64,000 bases of DNA from Gorsachius magnificus (Eukaryota; Chordata; Aves; Pelecaniformes; Ardeidae). Position numbers and translations under genes: made by a program. This document shows, piece by piece, positions 37,741 through 50,424 of the stretch. The stretch lies in NCBI GenBank assembly GCA_034008185.1, contig CM067081.1, forward strand, positions 7,935,821-7,999,820. The letters run 5' to 3'. How positions within the stretch are numbered: the stretch's first letter is position 1; every line of letters starts with the position of its first letter. The notes under the pieces were generated by a model. It made no database searches and had not been told where the DNA came from. It worked only from the letters and a program-made list of their open reading frames with translations.

Positions 37741-39562
37741 TACTGGTAGAAGCATATTCAGATGGGTTTTGGGTCAAAAGCATGATAACTATGCCACCAA
37801 GGAACATTATTCAATTGTTGCTCTTTGTCGACAACTAATTTTTTTTTAAAAAAAATTCCATTCTTGATGTTTTATTAGTTTATCTTTTTGCTTCTTTGTT
37901 AGCAGTCTCGGGTAATGAACAAATGCTTCCATGCTGAAGAAATCATAATCTTTTTATCCTTGTAGTTCTTCCGGCAGTAGCGCATAAATAGTAACAGTGA
38001 TCACCAGCTTTAGCTGGAAATTAAATAAAGATTTACTTTAATTATCCCATAATTCTGAATTAGCTTCATATGCATTGTTAACAGTCATCTTAATTAATTA
38101 AGTCATACTGCAATTTGAGATATAAATTCAGAGTTTTCTTTTTGTAATTTGCTATTATGGCACTATCCATTAAATAGTCCATTATGTTATCTGACCTCAC
38201 ATCTTTTTTAAGCTAAAATAATGATCAAATGAAAATAATGTGAGAAAAAAAAATAAAAATATTTAAGTCACTCAAAAAAGCTTATGTCTGTACTCATACA
38301 GCTGCTAAAAAAGCCTGTGTGTATTAAATATACTCTCCCTTAAGTTTTATTGTCCAAGCAGTCAGGCTGGTGGGTTTGTGATAAAATGCCAAATTCCCAG
38401 TGACTCATTTTTTACTATTGCATTTTACTGCTCAGGCTACAGCAATTACTAATGTGTTTGTTTTAAGAATGACTGAACAGCATAGATTTCATAGATAAAA
38501 CTAGTGATTATTCTCTAAATAACTATTTTTTCTGTACAGCTAAACCAGAAATGCCTGGTTGAAGCAATAATCTAAGCATGTTATTGCCAGGAACAGCTTA
38601 TTTGTTCTGCTGGAAGTTCCCATTAGCTATACGACCTATGAAAAATGAGCTGTAAGAAGTAGATTTTTATGGAAATAAAGCACAGGAGTTTCTGTCTTTT
38701 CTCTGATTGAGAGATAAAAATGTTATTATAAATGAAAGCAATGATTTGTCTGTTTATGCAATGTGTCTGAGGATAGGAAAAGTAAGAAAAGGATAAAACT
38801 CTTCCCCCCCCCCAACATCTGTTTATTTTGCCTTTCTTTTTCTGAATCATATCAGCATGTATTATTGACATTGTTCCAAAGTTTAACTCTTTGAGTGTTT
38901 ATCTAGGAATTTCACAGATCACTGAACAGAGGTTATATATGTACAAATGACTATTGCTTTCTTATTTTATGTTTCCGTAGCCAAAGATATTTGTGTCCTA
39001 GAAAAATATGCGAAGTAGATTTAAGTCCAAATATCTACACCATTTATCTTTCACCTTCACAGACCCTTCACTGTGGTACTACAGAGACTTGCAAAATCTG
39101 CAGTATGCCTCTCCTTGTATTTTTCAAATTGCGTCGACAATCAGAATACCTTTAATTTTGTTCTGATAGGCCATGATGTATCTTATACCAATAATTAACA
39201 AAATAAACTTCAAGCTTCGGAGTTTTATTACTAGTCATGAAAAGTTATGCCATAATTTCTTGACCTAGGCTGCACTGGCCCCGGGCGAGGACAAGCCATG
39301 GATATAGAATCATCACTAGTTCAATATTTTTGTCTCTAGCTTCCTATAATTGTACCTGATAAAGAATTTACTTAATTTATTCCTATCCCTGATCTTCCAG
39401 GGAAAGTGAAAGAGTACTGAGCCCACAAATATCTTTTATATTATTTGTATTTCTGTAAAAAATACTGTAATTGTACAGTAAATTAAATGTATGGTACTTT
39501 GGCACTCCTCTTTAATGTTATGTATTGTATTGCTAATGTTTTGTTTTCCATATCTTCTCCAG

Positions 39563-39699
39563 GTCTGGGATTCAGTATTGCAGGAGGGGTTGGGAACCAA
39601 CACATCCCTGGGGACAACAGCATTTATGTCACCAAGATTATTGATGGAGGAGCTGCGCAAAAAGATGGAAGGTTGCAGGTTGGAGATAGGCTTCTTATG
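39563..39699 (+). CDS. DLG2: DLG2 exon B: ligand-binding loop and middle of PDZ2
   Basis: This 137-nt exon has acceptor TATCTTCTCCAG before it and donor ATG|GTAAGT after it. Two bases finish the Gly codon begun in exon A (phase 1), then 45 codons end exactly at Met (phase 0). The peptide [20 protein letters not shown] and [20 protein letters not shown] is PDZ2. Together with the split Gly it forms the GLGF carboxylate-binding loop, followed by strands betaB-betaC and the GDRLL turn. The DLG2-type residues are D in IIDGG, Q in AAQKDG and RLLM, where DLG1 and DLG4 have E, H and K-LA or K-ILA. The longer open frame around it (39487-39738) only extends into the introns. Confidence 0.97.
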
Positions 39700-42550
39700 G
39701 TAAGTAAGACAAATTTAAATCACATTTTATTTGACTGAAAATTGTTTCATATAAGGAATTTCATTCACCATATATCTTACTGGAAGTAACCATTGCAACT
39801 TGTAAAATATTTGAGAGTTTTATTTCCATCATCTTATTTTTTTCCCGTTCTTTATATATATTTCTGAGACTGCAGTTAAAAAAGCATTACTCTGGAAAAC
39901 CATTATTTTATGAAGAGAAGGCAATGGGTTCTATTACTTTAACAAACCTTTAGCTGAGAAGAGAATAAACGTATTATGCACATCAGCAACAAGTCAAAAT
40001 GCACCAGAAAATTTTAAAGGAAGACTTTAGACAAACTGTTCCTTACGGCAGTACTGATTCCACTGATTGTTTTCAGAAAATTGAAAGATGTGAAAACATG
40101 CCACTAAACTCTCACATGTAGCCACTGTCGGTGGACAATTACCTACATTTCCGTATGTGGAGGAATGCTATATGTATATGTTCCATATAGATGTTCAAGA
40201 AAAATACATTTTCCACCTTTTTCCTTGAGGAAATGTGGAATTTTTCCACTACGGATGTTGTTTAATTCTTTGTTAAGGGGGAAGTCCTGACCCTCGTAAA
40301 TCAGCAGAAGTTAATCTATGTCAAGCTGTATTCATGTCACTGCATTTGCATTGGTTTCAGCAGGTAGACAAATATTTTTTGAACGAGTGCCATGGAAAAA
40401 AATGTACTGCAGTAGCTCTGTCTGGTGATGTGATATCTAAGCAGTGAAAAATTGCCATGACCTTTTTTTGCTGCCTGCAAAACTCTGCCTAATCAAGGTT
40501 TCCTTTATTTGGCTAGGGACACTGTGTTCCAGTCGCATGTGAAGATGACCGTTCATCTTATACAGGGTATTAAACAGAACTGGAAAGGCACTTGGTTGCT
40601 GGGTTGGTGACTCTCTGACTTTTTTTAATTAACCCAAGTGGATAGATAAAGCAGCTTAAGGATCAAAGGGTGTTATCAAAATCAAAGCAAAATGAAACTA
40701 GAACTTACAATTTCATTGGCATTTCTTCTTTGCAGATTCTCAGCACAGAAAAATTCAAGTTGTATAATGAAGTTTTGACTCATTTTTCTATAGAAATGTA
40801 TATTTGTATTTGCCAAATTGAATCTTATTTTGTTATTTTGCATCTTGTAGCAAACCTGCTTGGGTTCAGCTGTTGGTTTTTTTCATTAAGAGAATTCCTC
40901 GCAGTTTTTGTGTTATCTGTACATTTTTCTTACCTTACTGTTAATTTTTTTCCAACTCACTTGAGGTAACAATATATACAAAAAAATACCCCAAAACAGA
41001 TGGCAAAACCATCTCCAGTTCAATTTAATCAGGATGGATTTGAATAGAAAAATAATGACTTTGTACACCACTGTGTAAATTCATTCTTTCCAGATTTTTA
41101 TAGGATTTGTCTATTAAGCATCTCTTCTCAGTCTTGAACCTGTGGTTCACTGCAGTCAGATATAGATGTTTCTTCATTGTGACAAGTTTATACTCCTGAA
41201 TCTGACTCCTGAAAATGAGCAAAGGTCATTCTCAGTGTGTTTAATGTCCTTTTACTCCTTTCCTTTCAGTCTGGGCCAGTTCTTTACTTACCATCATCTC
41301 CTTTTGTCACTGCATATAAAATTAAGCAAAAAAACCCCCAATCATAACATTATTCTCCACTAGTTTTGTACTTCCAGACCAAGGTCTTCACTGTTGCATA
41401 AGAAATTCCTGGTCAACTTACTCTTTGTCTACCTTAACCATTACATTTTTGGAGATAAATGTACAAGATCAAAATCTATTTCTAAAATTCATGCAGATTA
41501 CAGCCATGCTTTCTGGTTCTCTCCAACGAGAAACCCTGATTTCTTTATAACTCGTGTACCTTCAGTATTTTTTTCTCTTCTACTTTGTGAAGTATCTGTC
41601 AGTTCATGGCATTAACATCATGTTCCTTTGTGAACAGTGAGTGAAAGAATTCATTACTTTCTTTTGGCAGTGTATCAACAGAGTATTACCCTTGTCATCC
41701 ATACGGTCCTACTTCTGCTTCACTGATTTGTTATTGATTATATATTTGAACACTTTTTTTTTGTTCTTCTCAGTAGTGCATCCTTTCTTGATCTTTGTTT
41801 TTTCCATCGTTTCTTTATAACATTTACCAGAATTTGTCATCCTTCTGGAATTCTCAGCAGCTGCTGGGGGGCTTGTTTTGTTTTTGTATCTGTGTTCTGA
41901 TAAGTTTGTATGAAATATTTTCAGATCCTAAAGAACATGCAAATCAAATGCATTAAAATTTAAGATGTAATAGATGCTGAAAAATCAAAGCTAATATTGA
42001 AATGTAAACCAATTAGGTCCCATCTGAGCATTTTGCAACTTGATAACCCAAGTGTTATTAAATGCAGATTGCTAATAGTGTGTTAAGCATTAAGAAGATG
42101 TATTATGTAAATACTGAGCATTGTGATTATTGTGAAATCTATTCATGGACTTGTTACGCAGTTCTGTTTTGGTAGCACTGAGCCTGCACTTAAGGCTTGC
42201 TATCCTGAGCGCTTGCACAGGAAAATGCTCCATTGTAGGATAATCCTGAGGTGCCCATTAGGAAAATTACTGGAGGAAGCATGAGTCCTTAAACTGAAAA
42301 CTGAACCCAGTGGTTTTTCTAGGTGTATATGAAAGGAACACACCAGAGCTCTGCTTGAAGACTTACAACTAGGAGGAAAATACTCCCTTGCTGTATTCTG
42401 ATGGTAATGCCTATAGTAATGTCTACTCCTGCTGGTGGTAATGCCTGTGATGAGAATACAACTGCACTGGGTGTCTCAGCTAGGTTGCTTGTCTTTGCGC
42501 TGAGAGGCAGCAAAGAGAAATCACACACAGGGCATCACAGGCTAACACAA

Positions 42551-43850
42551 TCATGGAATCATAGAATCATAGAATGCTTTGGATTGGAAGGGACCTCTAG
42601 AAGTCAACTAGTCCAACCGCCCTGCAGGGAGCATTGCTAACTAGATCAGGTTTCTCAGAGCTCCATCCAACCTGGTCTTGAATATTTCCAGGGATGGGGC
42701 CTCCACTACCTCTCTGGGCAACCCATTCCAGGGGCAGCTGTAGGAACAGAGCAGGTTGCTCAGGAATTTATCCAAATGAATCTCGAAAATCTCCAAAGAT
42801 GGAGCTTGCGCAGCCTCTCTGGGAAACCTGTTCTGCTGTTTGACTGGCATTATGAGGAAAGTACTTCTCCTCATAACCTGTTTGACCCTCTGTTGTTTGA
42901 ACACATCTGCTGTCTCTCATCCTGTTACCACATGCCACTTGGAAAAGCTTAGCAGTTTCTTGACGACCTTCCTGTAAGCACCAGGGGTCTGCTGTTGGTT
43001 GACCCCAGAGGCACCCCTTCTCCAGGCTGCAAAAAACCAAATCCCCCAGCCTCTCCTCACCAGGCCAGTCCTCCAACCCCAATCATCCTAGTAGCATTGC
43101 CCTCAACTCGCTCCATTTTGGTATCTTTCCTCTCGTGTGGGGGCCCCTCCCTGGTAATGAGCGATAGGACAAAAAGAAATGGCCTCAAGTTGCACCACAG
43201 CAGGTTTAGGTTGGACATTAGGAAAAAAATTTTCACAGAAAGGGTTGTCAAGCATTTGAAAGGGCTTCCCAGGGAAGTGGTCAAGTCCCCACCCCAGACA
43301 GGCAGAAAAGGTGCTTAAGGACATGGTTCAGTGGTGGGATGGTAGGGTTAGATTAACAGTTGGACTTGAGGAACTTAAAGGTCTCTTCCAAGCTAAACAG
43401 TTCTATGATTCTATGATTCTATGACCAAAACTGAAAGCACTGTCTAGCTACAGTCTAATGAGAGGCAACTATTGGGGAATAATCCTTCCCCGGATCTGCT
43501 GGCTCAGCTCCTGCTCTTACAGCCTAGGATGCTGTTGACCTCTGCTTCCAGGACACACAACTGGCTCATGACCAGCTTCTGTCCACCAGGAGCTCCAAGC
43601 ACTTTTCCACGGAGCTGCTGCCAGGCCGTCAGTGCCCAGCTTGTGCTGTTGAAGGGGGTTAGCTTCTGCCAAGGGCAGGACTTACTGTTTCTCCCTGTTG
43701 AACAAAGTTCTTGTCAGCCCCTCTCTCCAGCCTTACCCTCAAGTATACACACTTGCCCTCACAGTGAAGTGTCATCTACAAACACAATGACAGCCCGCTC
43801 CTCACCTCTTCCAGGTCATTGTAAGTGACGATCAGGAAGAGCTGGAAAAT
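42551..43850 (-). repeat. CR1 LINE 3' region, split by a nested CR1
   Basis: A minus-oriented CR1 begins at TCATGGAATCATAGAATCAT and runs through GGGATGGGGCCTCCACTACC to GTGGGGGCCCC at 43147. It resumes at CCAAAACTGAAAGCACTG (43425) and continues past 43500 (typical 'gatctgctggctcagctcc...ctgctcttacagcctaggatgctgttgacc'). The two parts are continuous in a normal CR1, so 43148-43424 is a later insertion. Confidence 0.88.
43148..43424 (+). mobile_element. Nested CR1 LINE 3' end inserted in an older CR1
   Basis: Sense-oriented CR1 end of 277 bp: TAATGAGCGATAGGAC, AAATGGCCTCAAGTTGCACC, GTTTAGGTTGGACATTAGG, GGTTGTCAAGCATTTG, and the terminus TTCTATGATTCTATGATT plus CTATGA. It lies inside a minus-strand CR1, so the pair dates the two insertions relative to each other. 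Confidence 0.92.
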
Positions 43851-46800
43851 GGTTTATTACCTCTCAGATAATAATTACTTTCTTTTATCTGATACCATCA
43901 TCTCACTTTGGAAGAGTTTATCTACAGAATGGATAAATGAGAAATCAGCATAAAACTGTCTTTATACTAGTACAAAAGAACACTAACAGCTAGAAGCAAG
44001 GTATTCTTCAGGGAAAATTCTAAAATTAGGCTTTACAAGAAAACTTAAGCTAAAATTTCTCTCTTATTAGTTTTTCAAAAATTTGTCTCCGATGCCAAAG
44101 TACCCTTGCATGTTTGGGCCATATCCTGGTGCTGCTTGGCCAGTGTAGTCAGAGAGGTCAGACTTCTGTGGGGTTATTTATGCTTATAGGAAAAGTGATG
44201 TTACTGACATACCAAGAGATTTAATTTGATTCTGTTTTCTTGCTGAAGACAGAAAGAAGAAACAGGAGTCACTTTCCTTTTCAGAAATTTCTTTCTACCC
44301 AGTTCTGTGCTGAAAAAGGCATGGTATTGTTTGGTGGTTTCATAGGGCTACAGTGGGGTGGTGATCGCACAATTGCTGAAACGTATCTGCTTCTTTCAGA
44401 CTGTATATGGATGCAGGACCATGTTTGTGTTAAAGTAATCAGAGCATATCATTTAAGATGCATCTAGATTAGCATTTGGTTCTGATCAGAAGTGCTCTTT
44501 TAAAGTGATTTTGGCTGTCTTGGGGGATGGTCTTTTAGAAAACAAATTGGATTCTTTTTAATGAAACTGCAATAGAAAATGTGGTCCAAGAGCATTCCTA
44601 ATTATCATTGCATTGCAGCTGCGAACAGGCATTTTAGTCAGCAGAGTAGATGTAATGCAAACTAATTCCCTTAAAAGATGTATAGCATGGATGTCCTATC
44701 ATCCAGACCTCTGTTGCTGTGGATCGCTCCTAGTGCACACACTCTTCACTCAGGTAGGTGGACCCACAGATCCAGAGTCATGCTGCCATGCCAACTGATG
44801 GAGTACAGGCATTACCCAGTTTGACTTAAAGGAATAAACCAGTGTGAATAGATAGTACCTGATCTGCAGAAAGGAAACATGCTAGAAAAAACATACTCTG
44901 AGGTGGAGAGCAGAACCAGTACTGAACCAGCTCCGGGGGTTCAGTGGCTGCGTCCCTTCTGATGCAGCGCTGGGCTCTGAGCCAGACTTACACTGTCATT
45001 GACTCTGGCCTTGCAATGCCTTACCTAGCATTCAAACATAGATTTGCTAGGATCGGTCTTTGGATGGTACCCTAGCAATAAGCTTCCCAATTTATTCCTT
45101 ATAATAACAGTCTCATCCAGTTGTTCCTTCACAGTTGTATCTTCATTAGCCTTGAAAACATTTTTGTTAATCAAAATGCAGCATAAATTGGGTCCAGTAT
45201 AGAACAATGCCACTTGCACTGTGTATGCACTACAGTGCTTGAAGCCTGAAGCACACTGCTCAGTCTCATATGGGTCTGTGAAGCCCAAACTCTTGCATTT
45301 CTCTGCAAAGAGCAGTTCTGGTTAAGGACACTTAGCCCATAACTATTAATAATCTAAGCAAGCTAATTTCAGAGGCATTAACAGACCATGACATCTGAAG
45401 ACAGCCAATTTCTTTCTATTCAGAGTCCAGCACTTGTACAACTAACTCAGGAGTTCGTGGGGTTCTAAGTAGTTAATCCAAACAGATCTACATCCTTAGG
45501 ACAAACGGTTGGTCTTCAGCACTGAAAACCCTTTGATTTTTTGCAGCCTTTTAAACCACAGTGAGTTTTTAAAAAGGCCATCAGCGTTCTAGATTTACAG
45601 CTGGCACGTCGCAGGTGTTTACTGGCAAATGTTCACTCGGGATTCACCCAGGAAAATCCACTTTCTGAATGAAAAGTAGAAGAACACATAAAAGCAGACA
45701 TTACCACTGGCAAGGTAAAAAGCTCTTTGTCTCATTCACTGAGTGAATCAAATGTCTCTTACCCTAAATCAATAGAGGAAAGGAATGAATTCCCTTTAAA
45801 AAAAGAAAATTAAATAAAGACAGACCTATTCCTCTGGAACCCTTATTCTGTTATCAGCTTATGCTGTTGTGAATGAAGTTATTCTTCAGAGCACTTGTAC
45901 AGTCATTTTGGGGATTCGAAGCTTTTCAGTCCAGCTACTTCTCAGTGCCTTTGCTTTCCAATATGAATCTAAAAAAAATTCCAAATAAGATAATTCTTGC
46001 TTAGGTTTATACTTTGTTGCCTTGATTGTGTTGTTTAGGAAAAAAATCACCCCAGTCTTTTTATATCTCATTGGCAACATTTCTTACTGATTTCCCCCAT
46101 CACTCAAATAGCTTCTTTGATTGGGCTTGTATCTTTAATTTCCTTCTCTATTGCTATATTATTTCTTCCTCTTATTTTTTTCCTGAAATATCAGTATGTC
46201 TTTGTATCACATACTGTCTATTTAAAGAAACAGCTTTCCCAATTTCTTTTTTACTTCAGTTACTGTTTGCATTTCTGAATTTTCTGTATATGGAAAAGCC
46301 CCACTTTGCTTCATGCCTGTTTTCCTTCTGACTCCTCTCCTTTGGCTCCTGTCACAGCATTTTGTGGTTCCAGAATCCTACTCTTGTAACTAAACTCACC
46401 ACTCAGATAAACCTCTTTTTTAGCATTTGCCTTAGGTTTTTTTTCCCCCTTAATTCATTGCTACTTAAGTTGACATCTGAGAGCCAGAAAGCTGGCATGC
46501 AGTACCCATTCAACCAACTCGGCTCTGATGGCAGCCCTTCTGCATGAAAGTTTCAGCATCTCGGAGGGTTGTATGCCATATACACTTTGATTTTTTATTT
46601 TGTGTGCATCTCCCACTCTTTATCTTCTTTACCCCTAACTCAACTCCTTTTTTGCAAACTATGTGCTCCGCTAAGGTCATCACGACAGCAGGAGGCAAAA
46701 CTTTGGTATTATGCATTGACTGTGCCACAGCCACTGACAAAGCCAGATTTAGTGCTTGAAATTCTGTTAAAATAGACATCTTTCATGGAAGCAAGCAAAA

Positions 46801-47318
46801 GCTCAAGAAATAGTCTCTCTTGGAGATTCCGAGAGATTCGTCTCTCTCTCTAAATCTTACCATAAAAACCAACTACAACATCATATTTCCTAATAATCAC
46901 CATCTCTGCCATGATGTTTCAAAGAATGGTATCCAGAGATTTCCTTATAAAAAAATTGCATACTACAGATACAATAGTATCTAGGGAGCTCAACAATATA
47001 ATTCCTCAATGTATTTAGGTTTTCATTTTTGTATTTCAGAATACATACAGGTGTCTTTATCTGTAATCATTATTTTATGATCAAAAAGTAGAAAAGATAT
47101 TGTACATGCACTTATTAGTTTTAATGGGAATTGTAGGTCCAAACAAGGACTACCTGCTGAAGGAAACTGGGAAATGCCTGCTATATTTTGTATACTGTAA
47201 TTCTAAATTGATGTTGGCAATGACTGAGGAAAGTGGGTTTCTCTCCTTCTCAAAGAGCTCCCATTTAAAAGAGACCTTATGGCACCACCAAGATTTGTCT
47301 TAATGACTGAATCAATGT

Positions 47319-47348
47319 GTTTGTTTATTTGTTTGTTTGTTTGTTTGC
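47319..47348. repeat. (GTTT)n microsatellite
   Basis: About seven GTTT units with one GTTTATTT interruption. Confidence 0.95.
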
Positions 47349-49109
47349 TCTTGATGTACATTGAGTCTGTATTTTTTATTTAATGAGAACTGAGCAGTCC
47401 AGGACAAAATTATTTAGTAGCAAATTTCCTTTCTAGGAGTGTTCTCTCTAGAGACAAGAAACCTCTAATTTTCTATATATTTGGAATGAGTTTGAATAGT
47501 AATTTTGTTATACGTTGCTGTAATACTTTTTATAGCAGAACTCTATTTACTTTGAAGGCCCCTTTCTTCTCCTCAAATTTTCTTCCAGTATCTTTTTCTC
47601 TGAAGTTGTCTTTTGTATCTTCATTTCACTCATGCATTATCTTCTACCAAGTTCTGCCAAGTTCCAGCTCTACAAATTTCAGTTTTCCACAACATTTTGC
47701 ACACTTAAGTCTACATATACGAGAAGTGAGAAAAAAATGTCATTGTACATAAACTTTGCAATGGTCTCTAGGATATTGAGGTGTATAAAGATAAACAAAA
47801 TGCATAACTGCTCCAACATTAATTCTTAGATTAGAATCTCTTGCTCTTTAATTCTTATCTTAACTCCAAGATTTGTACAACTTGTACACAGCGTTGGTAA
47901 AATACCTATCCTGTGAAGTTAATGTCAGAGAGATAAGGAGTGGGACCTGTTATAGCAAATATAAGTTATATATGTATTATACTATATTTTCTATTTCTAT
48001 AATGGCTGTTTATCCTCCGACTGCACAACTGTGACATCCAACTTTGTTGTGATGGAAGTACAACAGTCCTAACCGTTCTTTTTGTCAGCTAGATTTCCAG
48101 GAAACAAACTTTGGAAAAAAATTGCAACAAGTCAATTCGTGTCTTAATTGGTTTTATACACTTAAAAACCCCAAAAGTCAAAAGCCGTACAGTGCTGTGA
48201 TATTCCATTTTGTGACTTTGTTTGACTAAAAACATTTATTTACAGCGGCAGTATAGTGGGAGGTTATTATGTGAGTTTTTCTTTATTTCAAAAAGGTTGC
48301 AGTTAGAATGAAACACAAGAAGATAGATACAATGTACAGCATGGGAAGGAGAAAAGGTAAAGCATAACTGCGGTTGTATTTCTGAAAGTGTAAATCTTTA
48401 GTATTTGGCAGTTTTGAAATACATAAGCAAGAAAGGCTGAATTTCAGTCACTTCTTGCTATCAGCCTAGTAATTTAAAATACACTTATTTATTAAAAATG
48501 CATATGAATGTTACTGCTGTTCATAACAAAGAAATCCAGAGAAATTTATAGAAGATAGGTACCAGATTTTTATTTAAATAGAAGACCTGTCAAAATACAG
48601 CATACAGTGTCAGCAACTCTCATCTGAGTGTTAGGTTGTACCATTGCTCTTCCTGTCAAATTGTCATAACATGTCTGTCATTGCCTCTTTCAATTAACCT
48701 TAAAGCCAAGTCTGAGAATTATACAAGGAACAAAGTTTAAACAGAATACTTACATTTAGCGATACTTTCCAATAACAATCATTCTGCCTTGGTGCTGATG
48801 AGATTGGCTGGGTATGAAGAGTCCCCTGGTGTTTCATAGTAGCTGGATTTCTTTCCAGTTACCAAACTCTTTGTCGGTAGCTATCTTAGTAGAAACAGCC
48901 AGGTCTCTGATAATTTACTGATACTAAATACCCTAGGAAATATGGGGGTTTTTCTGTGATTTACAGCTGTACTATGTCATATTATAGTTGAGGAGCTACT
49001 TTTTTTTCCATCTTGCATAATCTTTACAAGGAATCCTTGCAGTAACTAGAAGTTGGAGGATGGCACTTTAAATCACATAAAATGTTTCATATACAACATT
49101 CACCATGAA

Positions 49110-49290
49110 ACGTAGGTCACTGGAACAGGCTCCCCAGGGAAGTGGCCATGGCACCAAGCCTGTCGGAGTTCAAGGAGCATCTGGACAATGCTCTCAGTCA
49201 TATGGTTTAGTTTTAGTCAGTCCTGCGAGGAGCAAGGAATTGCACTCAATGATCCTTATGGGTCCCTTCCAACCTGAGATATTCTATGAT
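49110..49290 (+). repeat. CR1 LINE 3' end (another subfamily)
   Basis: GGTCACTGGAACAGGCTCCC, GGCACCAAGCCTGTCGGAGT, GACAATGCTCTCAGTCATAT and TGGGTCCCTTCCAACCTGAG, then ATATTCTATGAT, follow one bird CR1 subfamily with little divergence. The frame at 49105-49317 is a chance frame through it. Confidence 0.92.
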
Positions 49291-50279
49291 CTCCATTGGC
49301 TTACACCACATGTCTGAAACCTGTACCTACACCCTCCTTTACTTCTTTCCTCTACTCTATAATTTTTCCATTCAGGTTATATGTTTTTGGGGGGCAGGGA
49401 CCATTCACTATTCTGTTTATAGGAGGACAACCTATTGCTGATGTTCTGCGGATATAGTGGATTTATATGTAAATAAATTTTACATGCCTCTACAATAAAC
49501 AACTTCTGATACTTTCTTTTTATTTTCTTTCTCTGGGAGTAAAGCATATATAGGCAAGGTTTATTGCCACCATTCCTTCCCTATTTAATCTGTAGTCCTC
49601 TACTCTTATTCTTTCTCTTGTTAAGTATTTTTCTTTTCCGATAAAGCATATAACCAGTACTACGTTCTCTTACCTTTTCAATGTCTCTTTCCTGTTCTTC
49701 CAGAAAACTGTCAAACTTTCACACTGAAAATCTCTTCTCCCGCATCCAGAACTGCCCTTTTTCATTTTGTGGGCCTCACAGGCCGCCTCTGATTCTGTAT
49801 ACCACTTTGTACCTCTTTTAATTTCAATGGTCAATGTCATATCAGGGATGGAAAGATATGGGGGTGTTAAGTATTTCCGAGGTCCCAGACATGCGTGCTA
49901 AGATGTGAATTTGGACAGTTCATGTCGATAGGTCAAATAACATGGGCAGTTTCTGTAAATTATGTGGTGTTAAGTTATTAAATTATTGTTAAATATAGTT
50001 TTATGTTAATGATGATACTGGTAGCAGAATATCACAAAGGACTTTTCTACTGACCAGTCCAAGTGCCATTTTGACCCATTATGATTCTGTGATATTATCA
50101 GTACCGCTACATGCACATGCTAAGAATACTGTATTTTCTACCTTGTTGCAATACTGCTTCTGTAATCTTCAGTGCTCTTTGTTTACAGCATTTTTCCCAA
50201 CATTGTGATAACTGCAAAGCAGTCTCATTTTTGTGCCTATATCTGCATTCCAACTCACCTGTCTGATTTCTCCTTTAAG

Positions 50280-50424
50280 GTAAATAATTACAGTTTAGAA
50301 GAAGTTACCCATGAAGAGGCAGTAGCGATACTGAAGAACACATCAGATGTAGTGTATCTGAAAGTCGGAAAGCCCACCACCATTTACATGACTGATCCAT
50401 ATGGCCCACCAGATATTACTCACT
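50280..50424 (+). CDS. DLG2: DLG2 exon C: C-terminal part of PDZ2
   Basis: This 145-nt exon follows acceptor CTCCTTTAAG and ends before donor GTAAGT at 50425. It starts in phase 0 with [20 protein letters not shown] and continues [28 protein letters not shown], 48 codons, with one T left over (phase 1). The His in THEEAV is the alphaB class I specificity residue. DVVYLKV is the last beta strand, so PDZ2 ends near KPTT. The linker start [10 protein letters not shown] is DLG2-like. The acceptor uses AAG rather than the preferred CAG or TAG, but exon B ends at the base before Val and the joined sequence is exact. The ATG upstream at 50172 belongs to intron read-through and is not a start. Confidence 0.97.

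Larger units (their letters stand above)
11955..39562 (+). other. DLG2 intron A-B (27.6 kb)
   Basis: The intron runs from donor GTAAAT (11955) to acceptor TATCTTCTCCAG (ending 39562). It holds the antisense solo LTR (14440-15018), a local duplication (19195-19342 and 20053-20209), CR1 pieces at about 22766, 24300, 26453, 29345 and 36027, short tandem repeats, a T23 run (33037-33059), a candidate antisense terminal exon (18225-18362) and a strong hairpin (36784-36843). Stretches between these, notably 12-14 kb, 15-18 kb, 27-29 kb, 31-33 kb and 37-39 kb, hold no gene that I can support. The split falls inside PDZ2, between strand betaA and the carboxylate-binding loop. Confidence 0.9.
39700..50279 (+). 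other. DLG2 intron B-C (10.6 kb)
   Basis: From donor GTAAGT (39700) to acceptor TTTCTCCTTTAAG (ending 50279). It contains nested CR1 elements (42551-43850), a GTTT microsatellite (47319-47348) and a short sense CR1 end (49110-49290). The stretches 39.7-42.5 kb, 43.9-47.3 kb and 47.4-49.1 kb show no exon or RNA gene that I can support. Confidence 0.9.

Noticed and set aside
39487..39738. Longer + strand frame with ATG upstream of DLG2 exon B
   Set aside because: The extra residues come from intron sequence on both sides; consensus splice sites and family alignment set the exon at 39563-39699.
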